Made by a program: the position numbers and the translations under genes
Source: SXNM01 sp964586155
Lineage (GTDB): Bacteria; Myxococcota_A; UBA9042
Reading direction: 5' to 3'
Assembly (NCBI GenBank): GCA_964586155.1
Contig: CAZPHC010000007.1
Location: 124,001 to 188,000, forward strand
DNA length: 64,000 nucleotides
In this document: in pieces, positions 1 to 10,749 of the stretch
Layout of the letters: the number at the start of each line of letters is the position of its first letter
How positions within the stretch are numbered: position 1 is the stretch's first letter
Notes under the pieces: model-generated
What the model saw: the letters and a program-made list of their open reading frames with translations, nothing else
Databases searched by the model: none
Told to the model about the DNA's origin: nothing

Positions 1-844
1 AGTCCTCGGCGGCGTGGGCCGGCCAATCGTACAGCGGGTTGCCCCAGAGTTGACCGAGGTCGCTGAACGCGTCGGGCGGGACACCCGCGACGGCGAGCGG
101 CTGGCCGACTTCGTCGAGCTGGAACAGCGTCGGATGCGCCCAGACGTCAGCCGAGTCGTGCGCGACGTAGATCGGCGCGTCGCCGACGATCGCGATGCCG
201 AGCTGCGCCGCCGCCGCCCGGAGCGCCGCCCACTGCCGGGCGAAGAGGTATTGCGCGGCCGCCTGGCGCCAGAACGCGTGCTGGTCGCGCAGCGCCGCCA
301 GCAGCTCCGGGTCGCGATCACGGGCCGCGGCCGGCCAATCGGTCCACGGCTGGTCGTCGTGGCGCGCGCGCAGCGCCTCGTAGCAGGCGACGTCGTCGAG
401 CCAGGCTCGCTCCTGCTCGACCCAGACGCGCATCGGCTCGTAGAACGGGTGGCTGCGCTCGTCCAGCAGCGCGTCGGCGGCCCGAAGCACGCGCTCGACC
501 TTCCAGGCCGCCGTCCTTGCCCAAGCGACGCTGCGACCGTTGGCCGGCGCGGCGCGCAGGTCGGCCGGCGACAGCAGGCCCGCGACGACGAGGCCGCGCA
601 GATCGACCAGGGCGAGGTTGCCTGCGAGCGCCGAGCGCGAGGTGTAGGGTGAGCCGCCTGCGTCCGTCGGCCCGAGCGGCAGCACCTGCCACAGCGTCAG
701 GCCCGCGGCGTGCAGCCAGTTGAGCAGCGCGAAGGCTTCGGCGCCGAGGTCACCGACACCGTGGCCGCCGGGCAGCGAGGACGGGTGCAGCAGCAGCCCC
801 GCTCGGCGGTTGGACGGCGCGGATTCGGCGGCGGGGCGGCGCAT
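1..844 (-). CDS. malQ: 4-alpha-glucanotransferase (amylomaltase), 5' part only
   Basis: The first 281 codons of a gene that runs off the left edge. The enzyme transfers alpha-1,4-glucan segments between maltooligosaccharides or to glucose in cytoplasmic maltodextrin and glycogen metabolism (GH77). The translation opens with the family hallmark RRAGLLLHPSSLPGGHGVGD, followed by LWQVLPLGPTDAGGSPYTSRS. At about residues 216-260 it has GDAPIYVAHDSADVW, then VAGVPPDAFSDLGQLWGNP, a nearly invariant GH77 block. The ATG at 844-842 is preceded by AAGGAG six bases upstream. Catalytic Asp and Glu residues lie further along and are outside the window. The gene is divergent from the FIST gene, with 177 bases between the two starts. 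The frame is open to the window edge. Confidence 0.95.
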   Translation of the reverse strand, partial: MRRPAAESAPSNRRAGLLLHPSSLPGGHGVGDLGAEAFALLNWLHAAGLTLWQVLPLGPTDAGGSPYTSRSALAGNLALVDLRGLVVAGLLSPADLRAAPANGRSVAWARTAAWKVERVLRAADALLDERSHPFYEPMRVWVEQERAWLDDVACYEALRARHDDQPWTDWPAAARDRDPELLAALRDQHAFWRQAAAQYLFARQWAALRAAAAQLGIAIVGDAPIYVAHDSADVWAHPTLFQLDEVGQPLAVAGVPPDAFSDLGQLWGNPLYDWPAHAAED

Positions 845-859
845 GGGGCTCCTTGGCGC

Positions 860-875
860 GGCGACGCGCGTCGCC
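860..875. promoter_or_regulatory. 16-bp perfect palindrome between divergent malQ and FIST genes
   Basis: GGCGACGCGCGTCGCC is a perfect 16-base palindrome 16 bases upstream of the malQ start codon, within the malQ leader, in the divergent interval. It could be an operator for a dimeric regulator. In DNA this GC-rich a GC-only palindrome can also arise by chance, so the call is tentative. Confidence 0.25.
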
Positions 876-1021
876 ATCATGCGGCGGCCTCGGCGGCCAG
901 GGAAGCCCCCGACGCCAGCCGGCCACGATTGCGTCCTGCGCGGCCGCGTGGCATCCCGTGGTGCGCGCGCAGCGACGCCGGCAGCGGGGCCGGCCGCCGC
1001 GACGCCGGGCAAGGAGCCGCG

Positions 1022-2305
1022 ATGCGTTTCGCGTCGGCCGTCAGCGACATCGCCGACCTGGACGCAGCGATCGCCGCCATCGTCGCGTCGCTCCGGCCGG
1101 CGATGGACGCAGCGCCGATCGATCTGCTCGTCGTCGCCGTCACGCCGCACCACGCCGCGCGCTGGTCGACGATCGCCGCGGATCTGCGCGCTGCGCTCGG
1201 GGACGCCCTGCGCTCGGGCGCGACGCTCATCGGCGGGTCCGGTGTCGGCGTCATCGGCGACGGCCACGAGGTCGAGCAGCGCTGCGGTCTGTCGGTGCTC
1301 GCGGCGCACTTGCCGGCGGTGACGCTGCGGCCGTTCGCCCTGGGCCCGACCGCGCTGCCCGGGGTAGACGTGGCGGCGGACGACGCTGCGGCCGCCTGGT
1401 CAACGCTGCTGCCCGGCGCCACGCCCGGCGCGATGTCCGGGCCGGCAGGCGAGCCGCCCGCGGCCGTGTTGCTCTTCTCGGAGCCCTACGCGATGGACAC
1501 CGAGCGCCTGGTCGCTGGCCTCGGCCTGGCCCTGCCCGGGGTGCCGGTGGTCGGCGGCGTCGTCAGCGGCGCGCCGTTTGTCGGCGGCTCGGCGCTGCTG
1601 CTCGACGACGAGGTGCTGGCCGTCGGCGCCGTCGGCGTCGTGCTCGCCGGCGCGGTGGAGGTCCTGGCGGTCGTGGCCCAAGGTTGCCGGCCGATCGGCC
1701 AGCCATGCCTGATCAGCAGCGCCGAGGGCTCGCTGATCCGCGGCCTCGACGAGAAGCGCCCGATCGACGTGCTGCGCGCGCTCTACGAATCGCTCGAGCC
1801 AGTGGATCGCACGCTGTTCCGCTCCGCGCTGCTGGTCGGCGTCGAGATGGAGCCCGAGCGCCTGCACCACGCGCCCGGGGCGATGCTGATGCGGCACCTG
1901 CGCGGCATCGACGCCGAGGACGGCTCCCTGCGCGTCACCGCCGAGGTCGAACCGTGGCAGGTCGTGCAGTTCCACGTCCGCGACCGCCGCACGGCGCACG
2001 ACGACCTGCAGGCCCGGCTCGAGACCGTCGCCGGCGTCGTCGATCGCGAACGCCTGCGCGGCGCCTGGATGGCCACCTGCGTCGGCCGCGGCCTGCAGCT
2101 CTATGGTCGCCCGGACCACGACACCGATCTGGTGCGCGAGCAGTTCGGCCTGGTGCCGTTGGCGGGCTGTTTCTGCGCCGGCGAGATCGGCCCGGTGGCG
2201 GGACGCAGCTTCGTCCACGCCTACACCGCCGTCATCGCGCTGTTCTGCGAGCCGCGCCGCCGCACGACGCAGGCGTGGCCAGGCGCTGCAGACGGCGCAG
2301 GCTGA
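1022..2305 (+). CDS. FIST-domain sensory protein (FIST N + FIST C)
   Basis: A 427-residue cytoplasmic protein. FIST domains are predicted small-ligand sensor modules often linked to signalling proteins; the ligand is unknown. The N-terminal half (about 30-230) has the family pattern LIGGSGVGVIGDGHEVE, in which a glycine-rich turn is followed by a polar strand. The C-terminal half ends with GCFCAGEIGPVAGRSFVHAY, the conserved FIST_C signature. No signal peptide, membrane segment or fused output domain is visible, so it probably acts with a separate partner. The ATG at 1022 is preceded by AAGGAG six bases upstream. The open frame extends upstream to 710, but that part overlaps malQ and has no ribosome binding site. 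It is divergent from malQ and convergent with the M20 peptidase gene. Confidence 0.88.
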   Translation: MRFASAVSDIADLDAAIAAIVASLRPAMDAAPIDLLVVAVTPHHAARWSTIAADLRAALGDALRSGATLIGGSGVGVIGDGHEVEQRCGLSVLAAHLPAVTLRPFALGPTALPGVDVAADDAAAAWSTLLPGATPGAMSGPAGEPPAAVLLFSEPYAMDTERLVAGLGLALPGVPVVGGVVSGAPFVGGSALLLDDEVLAVGAVGVVLAGAVEVLAVVAQGCRPIGQPCLISSAEGSLIRGLDEKRPIDVLRALYESLEPVDRTLFRSALLVGVEMEPERLHHAPGAMLMRHLRGIDAEDGSLRVTAEVEPWQVVQFHVRDRRTAHDDLQARLETVAGVVDRERLRGAWMATCVGRGLQLYGRPDHDTDLVREQFGLVPLAGCFCAGEIGPVAGRSFVHAYTAVIALFCEPRRRTTQAWPGAADGAG

Positions 2306-2332
2306 GGGCGCAAGCGCTCGGATCCGGCGCCC
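2306..2332. terminator. Possible bidirectional stem-loop between convergent genes
   Basis: GGGCGC at 2306-2311 pairs with GCGCCC at 2327-2332, with an inner CGGATCCG palindrome. It lies between the stops of the FIST gene (+) and the M20 peptidase gene (-). No T-run follows, so a terminator role rests on position and pairing only. Confidence 0.25.
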
Positions 2333-2345
2333 ACGTTCGAGCGTC

Positions 2346-4013
<1,668 letters not shown>

Positions 4014-4198
4014 CTCGACCTCGTCGTCGGCGCGGGCCGCAGCGACGCGCAGGGGGGCGCGACGACCGGCGGGCCCGGCGTGGGGGGCCAAGACGGTAGC
4101 GCCATGGCAACCAGCGCGCAAACCCGGGCTGGCCGCGACGCGATCGGCGTGGCATACCGGCCACCTCGGGCCTCGCCGCCCGTCGCTGCCTGGAGCCC

Positions 4199-6259
4199 AT
4201 GGCCACCTCTCCGCCCGCCATCCGCCCTGCCCCCGGCCCAGCCCTTCGCCCTGGCATGGCCGAGACGTCGCCGCGCTGGCGCGCCGCGACCGCACCGACG
4301 ACGGCGCAGCGCCAGGCGATCGGCGCGCAGCTGCAAGCCTGGGGGCTGGCCGGCCTGCGCCCGGGTCAGGACGACGCCATCGGCGCCAACCTCGCGGGCG
4401 ACGACGCGCTGGTGCTGCTGCCGACCGGCGCGGGCAAGTCGCTCTGCTACCAGCTGCCTGCCGTGCTGCTGCGCCGCGCCGGCGAGGGCCCGACCATCGT
4501 CGTCAGCCCGCTGATCGCGCTGATGGACGACCAGGCCAGCGCCATCGCGGCGCGCGGGCTGCGCGTCGCCGTCCTGCGCGGCCGGGCCAAGGGCGCCGCT
4601 GGCGACCCGGCGCAGGCGTCGCCCGGCACGACGCCGAGCGCGGAGGTGCGGCCCGAGCTGGCCGACGTCCTGCTGCTGAGCCCCGAGAAGGCCGCGGGCG
4701 TCGCGACCCGGCGCCTGCTGCGCGCGTTGCGCCCCTCCCGACTCGTCATCGACGAGGCGCATTGCGTCAGCGAGTGGGGCCACGACTTTCGCCCCGAGTA
4801 CCGGCAGCTCGCGGCGCTGCGCGCCGAGCTCGAGGTCGATCGCGGCCCCCTGCCCGTCCTGGCGCTGACGGCGACCGCGGCGCCCGAGGTCCAGCGCGAC
4901 ATCGCCGCGAACCTGGGCCTGCGCCGGCCCGTGCTGGTGCGCGTGCCGCATCGACGGGCGAACCTGGCGCTGTCGATCCTGCCCTGCTCGGGCGACCGCG
5001 AACGCACCGAACGGATCGTCACGTTGCTGCGCGGGCATCCGCAGATCGGCGCCACGGCGGGACGCGCCATCGTCTACGGCGCGACGCGCAAGCGGGTCCG
5101 CGACCTGGCCGAGGCGCTACGCAAGGCCGGGGTCGCGGCCGATTGGTACCACGCCGGCCGGACGATCGGAGCCAAGGCCAAGGCGCTCGAGGCGTTCGCC
5201 GCCGGCAAGCGGCCCGTGCTCTGCGCGACCACGGCCTTCGGCATGGGCGTCGACCGCGACGACGTGCGCCTGGTGATCCACGCCCAGGCGCCAGCGTCGC
5301 TCGCGGCGTGGCTGCAAGAAGCCGGGCGCAGCGGACGCGATGGCCGCGACGCCGAGGCCCTGATGCTGTGGGCCGACGGCGACATCGTCACGCAGGGGCG
5401 ACTGCGCGGGCCACGGCCCTCGGCGGGGGCGCTCGCTGGCTGGCAGGCGCTGCTCGACGTCGTCGACGGCACAGCCTGCCGCTGGCGCGCGATCGCGCAG
5501 CACCTCGACGGCGACGCCTCGCTGCCGGCCGACGAGGCCCCTTGCGGCCGCTGTGACGCCTGCCGCGAGCCCGACGAGGTCGCCGCCCGCGCCGCGGCCC
5601 TGCGTGCCCGGCGCGACAAGCGTGGCGCCGAGCGCAGCGCCAAGATCCGCAGCGAACGCGCCACGCCGGTCTCTGCGGCCGACCTCGACGCGATCGTGGG
5701 CTTCGTCGCCGCGATGCCGCGGCCGGTGGGCAAGACCCTGCTCGCGGCGGCCCTGCGCGGCAGTCGGGCCAAGGCGGTCAAGGGTCGGCGCCTCGACGCG
5801 GTCGCCGGCTTCGGTAGCCTGGGCCACCTGCCTGACCTGACGCTGCGCCTCGCCATCGACGCGTTGCTGACAGAAGGTCGCCTCGCCCCGCGCGGGCGCA
5901 AGATGCCGACGGTCTGGCTGCCGGGCCGGCCCGTGCGCGGCGGTGCGGCCACGGCTGTGGGCAGCAGCGCGACGACCGACGCTGGCGCCCCGGGCGGCAG
6001 GCGCGCGCGATCGCGGCGTCCAGGCGCCGACGCGCCGAAGGATCCGCTGCGGACGGCGCTGCGTTCGTGGCGGCGCGCGACGGCGAAGAACCGCAAGATC
6101 AAGCCCTTCCAGGTCTTTCCCGACCGCACGATCGAGGAGATCGTCGCGGCGCGGCCGACCAGCCTCGCCGCGCTCGAGCCGATCTTCGGCCTCGGACCGA
6201 AGCGGATCGGCCGCGACGGCGACATGATCCTGGAGCTCGTCCGGGCGCAGACGAGCTGA
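4199..6259 (+). CDS. recQ: ATP-dependent DNA helicase RecQ
   Basis: A 686-residue superfamily 2 helicase that unwinds DNA 3' to 5' in recombination and fork repair. Domains in order: a helicase core with Walker A PTGAGKSLCYQLP (Lys80), a DEAH box at 185-188 followed by CVSEWGHDFRPEY, and a second RecA domain containing GRSGRDG. Next is the RecQ zinc-binding segment with CGRCDAC near 449-455, then a winged-helix region. A C-terminal HRDC domain (about 615-686) contains FPDRTIEEI. All core motifs are present. A GGAG sits close to the ATG at 4199; a second in-frame ATG at 4256 (MAETSPRW) is an alternative start that would lose only a low-complexity leader. It is followed 10 bases later by the SprT-like gene, so the two are probably co-transcribed. 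Confidence 0.95.
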   Translation: MATSPPAIRPAPGPALRPGMAETSPRWRAATAPTTAQRQAIGAQLQAWGLAGLRPGQDDAIGANLAGDDALVLLPTGAGKSLCYQLPAVLLRRAGEGPTIVVSPLIALMDDQASAIAARGLRVAVLRGRAKGAAGDPAQASPGTTPSAEVRPELADVLLLSPEKAAGVATRRLLRALRPSRLVIDEAHCVSEWGHDFRPEYRQLAALRAELEVDRGPLPVLALTATAAPEVQRDIAANLGLRRPVLVRVPHRRANLALSILPCSGDRERTERIVTLLRGHPQIGATAGRAIVYGATRKRVRDLAEALRKAGVAADWYHAGRTIGAKAKALEAFAAGKRPVLCATTAFGMGVDRDDVRLVIHAQAPASLAAWLQEAGRSGRDGRDAEALMLWADGDIVTQGRLRGPRPSAGALAGWQALLDVVDGTACRWRAIAQHLDGDASLPADEAPCGRCDACREPDEVAARAAALRARRDKRGAERSAKIRSERATPVSAADLDAIVGFVAAMPRPVGKTLLAAALRGSRAKAVKGRRLDAVAGFGSLGHLPDLTLRLAIDALLTEGRLAPRGRKMPTVWLPGRPVRGGAATAVGSSATTDAGAPGGRRARSRRPGADAPKDPLRTALRSWRRATAKNRKIKPFQVFPDRTIEEIVAARPTSLAALEPIFGLGPKRIGRDGDMILELVRAQTS

Positions 6260-6269
6260 AGGAGCGCCC

Positions 6270-7364
6270 ATGACCACACGACGTCCGAGCCGCGAGGAGC
6301 TGGAGGCGCTCTGGCTGGAGCGCCTGCGCGCCGAATGGCACCACGCCAACCGCGGCAAGCTGCGCGGTGCCTTGATCCCGCCGATCCTGACGCTCGACAC
6401 CGCAACGCGGCGCCTGGGCAGCTGGCAATCGGTCGGGCGCCTGCTGTCGATCGCCCGCGCCCACGTCGAGCGCGATCGCTGGGCCGACGTGGTCGAGACG
6501 CTGCGGCACGAGATGGCGCATCAATACGCCGACGAGGTCCTGCACGCCCGCGACGAGGCGGCGCACGGTGACGCCTTCCGCCACGCGTGCGCGTTGCTGG
6601 GCGTCCACCAACGCGGCGAGGGCGGGGACGGCGGCGTGGGCGTGGCGGCCGCCGCGGCCCGCGATCCCCAGACCGAGCGCATCGTCGAGCGCGTGCAGAA
6701 GCTGCTGGCGCTCGCCGCGAGCGACAACCAGCACGAGGCCGAGGCGGCGATGGCGACGGCCCATCGTCTGCTGTTGCAGCACAACCTCGACCTGCGGGCG
6801 GCGTCGGAGCAGCGCCAGTACACACGGGCCACGCTCGGCGCCAGCGCCGCGAGCATCCCCCTGAGCTGGAAGATGATCAGCGGCATCCTGTCGCAGTTCT
6901 TCTTCGTCGAGGCGGTCTGGACCCACGAGTTCGTCGCCGCGCGCGGTCGCGACGAGCGCAGGCTCGAGGTCTTCGGCAGACCGCACGACGTCGAGATGGC
7001 GCGCTGGGTCCATGACTTCCTGCACGGCGCGCTGCAGCGGCTGTTCGCGGCGGCGCGCCAGCGTGGCGAGGTCGCCGGCAACGGTCGCCGCGACTACGAA
7101 GCGGGCGTGCTCGGCGCGTTTCGCACCAAGCTGCGCGCCGAGCGCGAGGTGCAGGCGCAGCGCGGCCTGGTCTGGGTCGGCGACGCCGATCTCGGCCGCT
7201 ACATGCGCCAGGAGGTCGGTCCGATGCGCAGCTTCGGCGCGACGGGGCCGCAGCGTTCGGCGGCGCATGCGGCCGGCCAGCGCGACGGCGCCAACCTGCG
7301 GCTGCATCGGCCGGTCAGCACCTCCGGCGGCGGCGGCGGCCTGCTACCGGCGCCGCGTCGTTGA
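6270..7364 (+). CDS. SprT-like metalloprotease-fold / DUF2786 protein
   Basis: A 364-residue cytoplasmic protein. The first part contains the zinc site HEMAHQYADEV (His80, Glu81, His84) with a further His at about residue 100, as in SprT/Spartan-like zincins. The middle carries a DUF2786 helix-loop-helix (IVERVQKLLALAASDNQHEA, about 130-170). This pair of modules occurs together in known bacterial proteins whose function is unproven. Spartan relatives degrade DNA-protein crosslinks, and the position 10 bases after recQ makes a DNA-repair role a reasonable guess but only that. AGGAG lies six bases before the ATG. The last 21 bases overlap the 3' end of the convergent GT51 gene. Confidence 0.8.
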   Translation: MTTRRPSREELEALWLERLRAEWHHANRGKLRGALIPPILTLDTATRRLGSWQSVGRLLSIARAHVERDRWADVVETLRHEMAHQYADEVLHARDEAAHGDAFRHACALLGVHQRGEGGDGGVGVAAAAARDPQTERIVERVQKLLALAASDNQHEAEAAMATAHRLLLQHNLDLRAASEQRQYTRATLGASAASIPLSWKMISGILSQFFFVEAVWTHEFVAARGRDERRLEVFGRPHDVEMARWVHDFLHGALQRLFAAARQRGEVAGNGRRDYEAGVLGAFRTKLRAEREVQAQRGLVWVGDADLGRYMRQEVGPMRSFGATGPQRSAAHAAGQRDGANLRLHRPVSTSGGGGGLLPAPRR

Positions 7365-10300
7365 GCCGGCCCTGCCCGCAGCGTCCGACCCGGCCGGGGC
7401 GTCCGCCTTGGGCGTGCGCGCCTTCTCGGTTCGCGCCCCGTCGCCGAGACGGCCACGGTCGAGGCGCCGCGGCTCGGGCTCCTTCTTCTCGGGGATCGGC
7501 CAGGAGGAGCGCTGGGCCAGCTTCTCGGCCGGCCAGTCGACGAACGGCGGCACCCGGTTCTGCCAGAGCTCGAACGTGGCGTCGTCGATGATGTGGTTGC
7601 GCCACATCCGCGTCAGGATCTCGAGCAGCCGCTGCTGGTACCAGACCGGCATCGACCTGGCCCGAAAATGCGCGCCGGCGCAGCGCGGACAGGGCTTGAG
7701 GATGCCGAGCCACGCGGCCTCGGCCGGGCCGAGCGCGCTGGCGTCCTTGCCGAAGTAGTACGCCGCGCCCCGGGCGACGCCGTAGAGGTGCGGCGCCATC
7801 TCGACCGCGTTGGCGTAGATCTCGAGGATGCGGATCTTGCCGAGCCGTCGCTCGAGCAACCAGGTCGCCAGCGCCTCCTCGAGCTTGCGCGAGAGCACCT
7901 TGGTCCGACGAAAGAACAGGTTCTTGGCCAGCTGCTGCGTGATGGTCGAGCCGCCGTAGACGAAGCGACCGACGTGCAGGTCGAGCCGGATCGCCCGGTT
8001 GAGCAAGAAGGCGTTGAGCCCGTGGTGCTGGAAGAAGCCGCCGTCCTCGGTCGTGGTCATGGCGTAGGGCAGCCAGCGCGGCATGCGGCCGATCGGGATC
8101 CACGCGTCCGAGAGCGGGCCGAAGGTCTGGTCCTGCAGCAGCTTGCCGTCCTCGTTGACCGGGCGCTCGAAGTCCCCCTTGAGCCCGTCGACGTCGAGCT
8201 TGCCGGTGCTCTCGATGCGGCAGCGCGCGTCGTCGAGCGCGAAGTCGATCTCGGAGTACCAGGGGTGGGCGATGTCGACGCGCAGGTCGACCCAGCCGCT
8301 GGTCGGCCCGGAGGCACGGATGCGGCCCACGGTCGGCAGCAACGCCTCGGGGATGGCGTCGAGCGCGACGCCACAGTCCTGGGTCGGCAGCAGCAGCGAC
8401 AGGTCGACGCGCGGGCTGGGCTTGAGCCGGTGCAGCAACAGCCAGCCCGAGGCGCGCAGCCGGGCCGGAGCGCTCGCGGCGCCAAACGCGGCCTCGCCGA
8501 TGTCGAGGCGCAACCAGCCGGCGTCGGCCGGCCAGCGCAGCGAGAGGTCGAGGTCCAGGGCGACGTCGTCGACCTTGCGCTCGGCGAAGCGCCACCAATC
8601 GATGCCGATCTGGCGCACGCCGACGGTCGCCCGCAGCTCGCCGCCGATGCCCGGCCCCGCGACGATCCAGCCATCCAGGTGCAGCGCCGGGGCCGCGCCG
8701 AGGCCGAGGCGGCGGTCCAGGCTGGCGACGACGCGGGCCAGGTCGTCGCCTTGGGCCGAGACCGCGAGCTCCAGCGGTGCCGCCGCTGCAGGCAGCGCGG
8801 TCGAGAGCGAGAGCGACCCGGCGCTGCGGCCGCGCAGGACCAGGCCGAGCGCGAGCGTGGCACGGCCGACGGACGCTCCGATCCTGGGCTGCAGCGCGAA
8901 GTCGACGCCCTGCAGGCCGATCTCCATGCCGGAGATCCGGGCCGTCAGCGAGGCGTCGCGCACGTCGACGACGACACGCTGCTTGGCCAGCGCATCGCGC
9001 AGCGCGACCAGCGACGCGACGCCGGCGTCGAGCTTGCCGGGCAGCGCGGCCAGGGGCGCGGCGTATTTGCGCGTCGACGGCTCGGTCTTGGCCGGCGTCG
9101 AGGTCCACAGCGGCCGCAGCGCCTCGGGCGGCGGCCCGGCCTCGGCGGTTCCGGCGGCGGGCTCGACGTCGTCCTTGCGCTCGGTGGCCGCCTGCAGCCG
9201 CGCCACGAGCGCCAGCACCGCCGGCGGCACCGTCCAGCGCGGAGCTGACGCCGCGATGCCCTGCCCGGCCTGCGCCCCGGACGGTGCGGCAGGCGGCGTC
9301 AGGTCCCCGGCGTCGACACGGACGCCCGCGACGTGCAGCTCCGCCGGCTTGCGTGCGCCGATCAGCGTCGCGCCGGGGCGCACCACCGCGAAGCTGCGGA
9401 CCGCGACCGACCGCTGGCCCAGGCGCAGGCGCAGGCCGCGGAGCGCAGGCTCGCCGCCGCCCGCGAGCAGCACGGCGATCTTGCCGGTGTCGAGGGCTTC
9501 GACGTCGAGGTGAAGGGCGCCGTGGTCGCCGGGTCCGAGCGATGACGACGCGGACGCGAGCGGCTTGGCCAGGCCGGGCGGCGCGATGGCGCGCAAGGCG
9601 TCGAGGCTCGGACTCGAGGCGGCGAGGCGCGCGATCCGCAGCGCGGCGCCAGGCCAGCTGCCGTGGATCTCGCCGACCTGGACGCGGACGTCGCCCTCTG
9701 CGGTCGCGCCCGCGTCGACGAGCCGGAGGTCGCCGACGAGCGCGTCGAGTGTGGCCTGCAGCCTGGCCGGAGCGTCCGCGTCCTGGCGGGCGACGCGCCC
9801 CGCCAGCGCGGCGTCGGGCTCGAGGTGCAGCGCGACCTTCGCCACGCTCGCGGTCCGCAGCGGCCCGATGTCGCGGGCCCAGCGCCACGGATCGCCTTCG
9901 GCCACGAGCTCGACCTCGACCGCCCGCGCGTCGCTGCGCAGCTGCAGCGTGCCGACGCCGGACGCCGGCCCCGCCAGCGCGAGCCGGGCGTTGATCTGCC
10001 CCAACGGTCGCGGCGCCTCGGGCTCGGGACGTCGCAGCGCGATCTCGGCGCGCTCGACCGCGATCGCCAGGCCATCGAGCGCGCCGCTGCGGCCACCCTG
10101 CGCGCTGACGACCACGCGGGCGTCCTCGATGCGAACCGCAGGCCAGGGCCGCTGCGCCTTGCCCGCCGCGTCAGCGTCGGCGTCCGCGTCGGTCGTCACG
10201 GCCTTCGCCCGGGCCTTCCACCGATCCAGCAGCGCCAGCACCTGCGCCGGGCGGTCATCGCGCAGCCGGGCGTGGACCGTGGCGCCGACGATCAGGACCC

Positions 10301-10616
10301 CGTCCACCACCACGGCGCCGCCACGCCAGGCGACGTCTGCCCGCAGGCGCGATGCCTCCAGCAACGTCGTGGCGCCGCCCTGGACGCGCAGGCCGGCGAG
10401 CTCGACGCCCATGGACGCGAGGCCGGTCGGCGCCAACGACACATCGTCCCAGGCGATGGCCAGGCCCAACTGCTCGCCGACGTGATCGGCGCGCTCGCGG
10501 GCACGCTGGCCGACCATCCACGAGGCGATGGGCCACGCCAAGAACAGGCACAGGCCCGAACCGGCGAGAGCTGCGATGACGATGGAGCGGCGACGACGCA
10601 GTGCGAGGGTGTCCAC
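7344..10616 (-). CDS. AsmA-like / GT51 peptidoglycan glycosyltransferase fusion
   Basis: About 1090 residues. An N-terminal inner-membrane anchor (residues 10-30, preceded by RRRR) leads into a long beta-rich region (about 35-830) that looks like AsmA/DUF748 envelope proteins. The C-terminus (about 835-1040) is a GT51 glycosyltransferase that polymerises lipid II into glycan strands in the periplasm. It has the catalytic Glu857 in TTTEDGGFFQHHG, the second motif GGSTITQQLAKNLFF, and RKLEEALATWLLERRLGKIR followed by EIYAN. No transpeptidase domain follows, so the catalytic part resembles MtgA. The start is uncertain. GTG at 10616 gives a classic signal anchor; GTG at 10703 would add 29 residues, and neither has a good ribosome binding site. 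The gene is convergent with the SprT-like gene and lies downstream of the universal stress gene. Confidence 0.88.
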   Translation of the reverse strand: MDTLALRRRRSIVIAALAGSGLCLFLAWPIASWMVGQRARERADHVGEQLGLAIAWDDVSLAPTGLASMGVELAGLRVQGGATTLLEASRLRADVAWRGGAVVVDGVLIVGATVHARLRDDRPAQVLALLDRWKARAKAVTTDADADADAAGKAQRPWPAVRIEDARVVVSAQGGRSGALDGLAIAVERAEIALRRPEPEAPRPLGQINARLALAGPASGVGTLQLRSDARAVEVELVAEGDPWRWARDIGPLRTASVAKVALHLEPDAALAGRVARQDADAPARLQATLDALVGDLRLVDAGATAEGDVRVQVGEIHGSWPGAALRIARLAASSPSLDALRAIAPPGLAKPLASASSSLGPGDHGALHLDVEALDTGKIAVLLAGGGEPALRGLRLRLGQRSVAVRSFAVVRPGATLIGARKPAELHVAGVRVDAGDLTPPAAPSGAQAGQGIAASAPRWTVPPAVLALVARLQAATERKDDVEPAAGTAEAGPPPEALRPLWTSTPAKTEPSTRKYAAPLAALPGKLDAGVASLVALRDALAKQRVVVDVRDASLTARISGMEIGLQGVDFALQPRIGASVGRATLALGLVLRGRSAGSLSLSTALPAAAAPLELAVSAQGDDLARVVASLDRRLGLGAAPALHLDGWIVAGPGIGGELRATVGVRQIGIDWWRFAERKVDDVALDLDLSLRWPADAGWLRLDIGEAAFGAASAPARLRASGWLLLHRLKPSPRVDLSLLLPTQDCGVALDAIPEALLPTVGRIRASGPTSGWVDLRVDIAHPWYSEIDFALDDARCRIESTGKLDVDGLKGDFERPVNEDGKLLQDQTFGPLSDAWIPIGRMPRWLPYAMTTTEDGGFFQHHGLNAFLLNRAIRLDLHVGRFVYGGSTITQQLAKNLFFRRTKVLSRKLEEALATWLLERRLGKIRILEIYANAVEMAPHLYGVARGAAYYFGKDASALGPAEAAWLGILKPCPRCAGAHFRARSMPVWYQQRLLEILTRMWRNHIIDDATFELWQNRVPPFVDWPAEKLAQRSSWPIPEKKEPEPRRLDRGRLGDGARTEKARTPKADAPAGSDAAGRAGSTTRRR

Positions 10617-10749
10617 ATGGCGCAGAGGGGCGCGACCAGGGACCCTTGTACGGCGCGCTGCAAGCGCCCGCAAATTCGCGACGCGACGCGCCCCCGGGCG
10701 CACAGCGGTTCGGGCGACGGCCCGCCGCGGGTGGCCTCGGCCGCAGACC

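Noticed and set aside
710..1021. N-terminal extension of the FIST gene
   Set aside because: It overlaps the malQ coding region and the divergent interval, and has no ribosome binding site. The ATG at 1022 has one.
7344..7364. Regulatory significance of the 21-base 3' overlap between convergent genes
   Set aside because: Short tail-to-tail overlaps are common in compact genomes; no further signal was seen.
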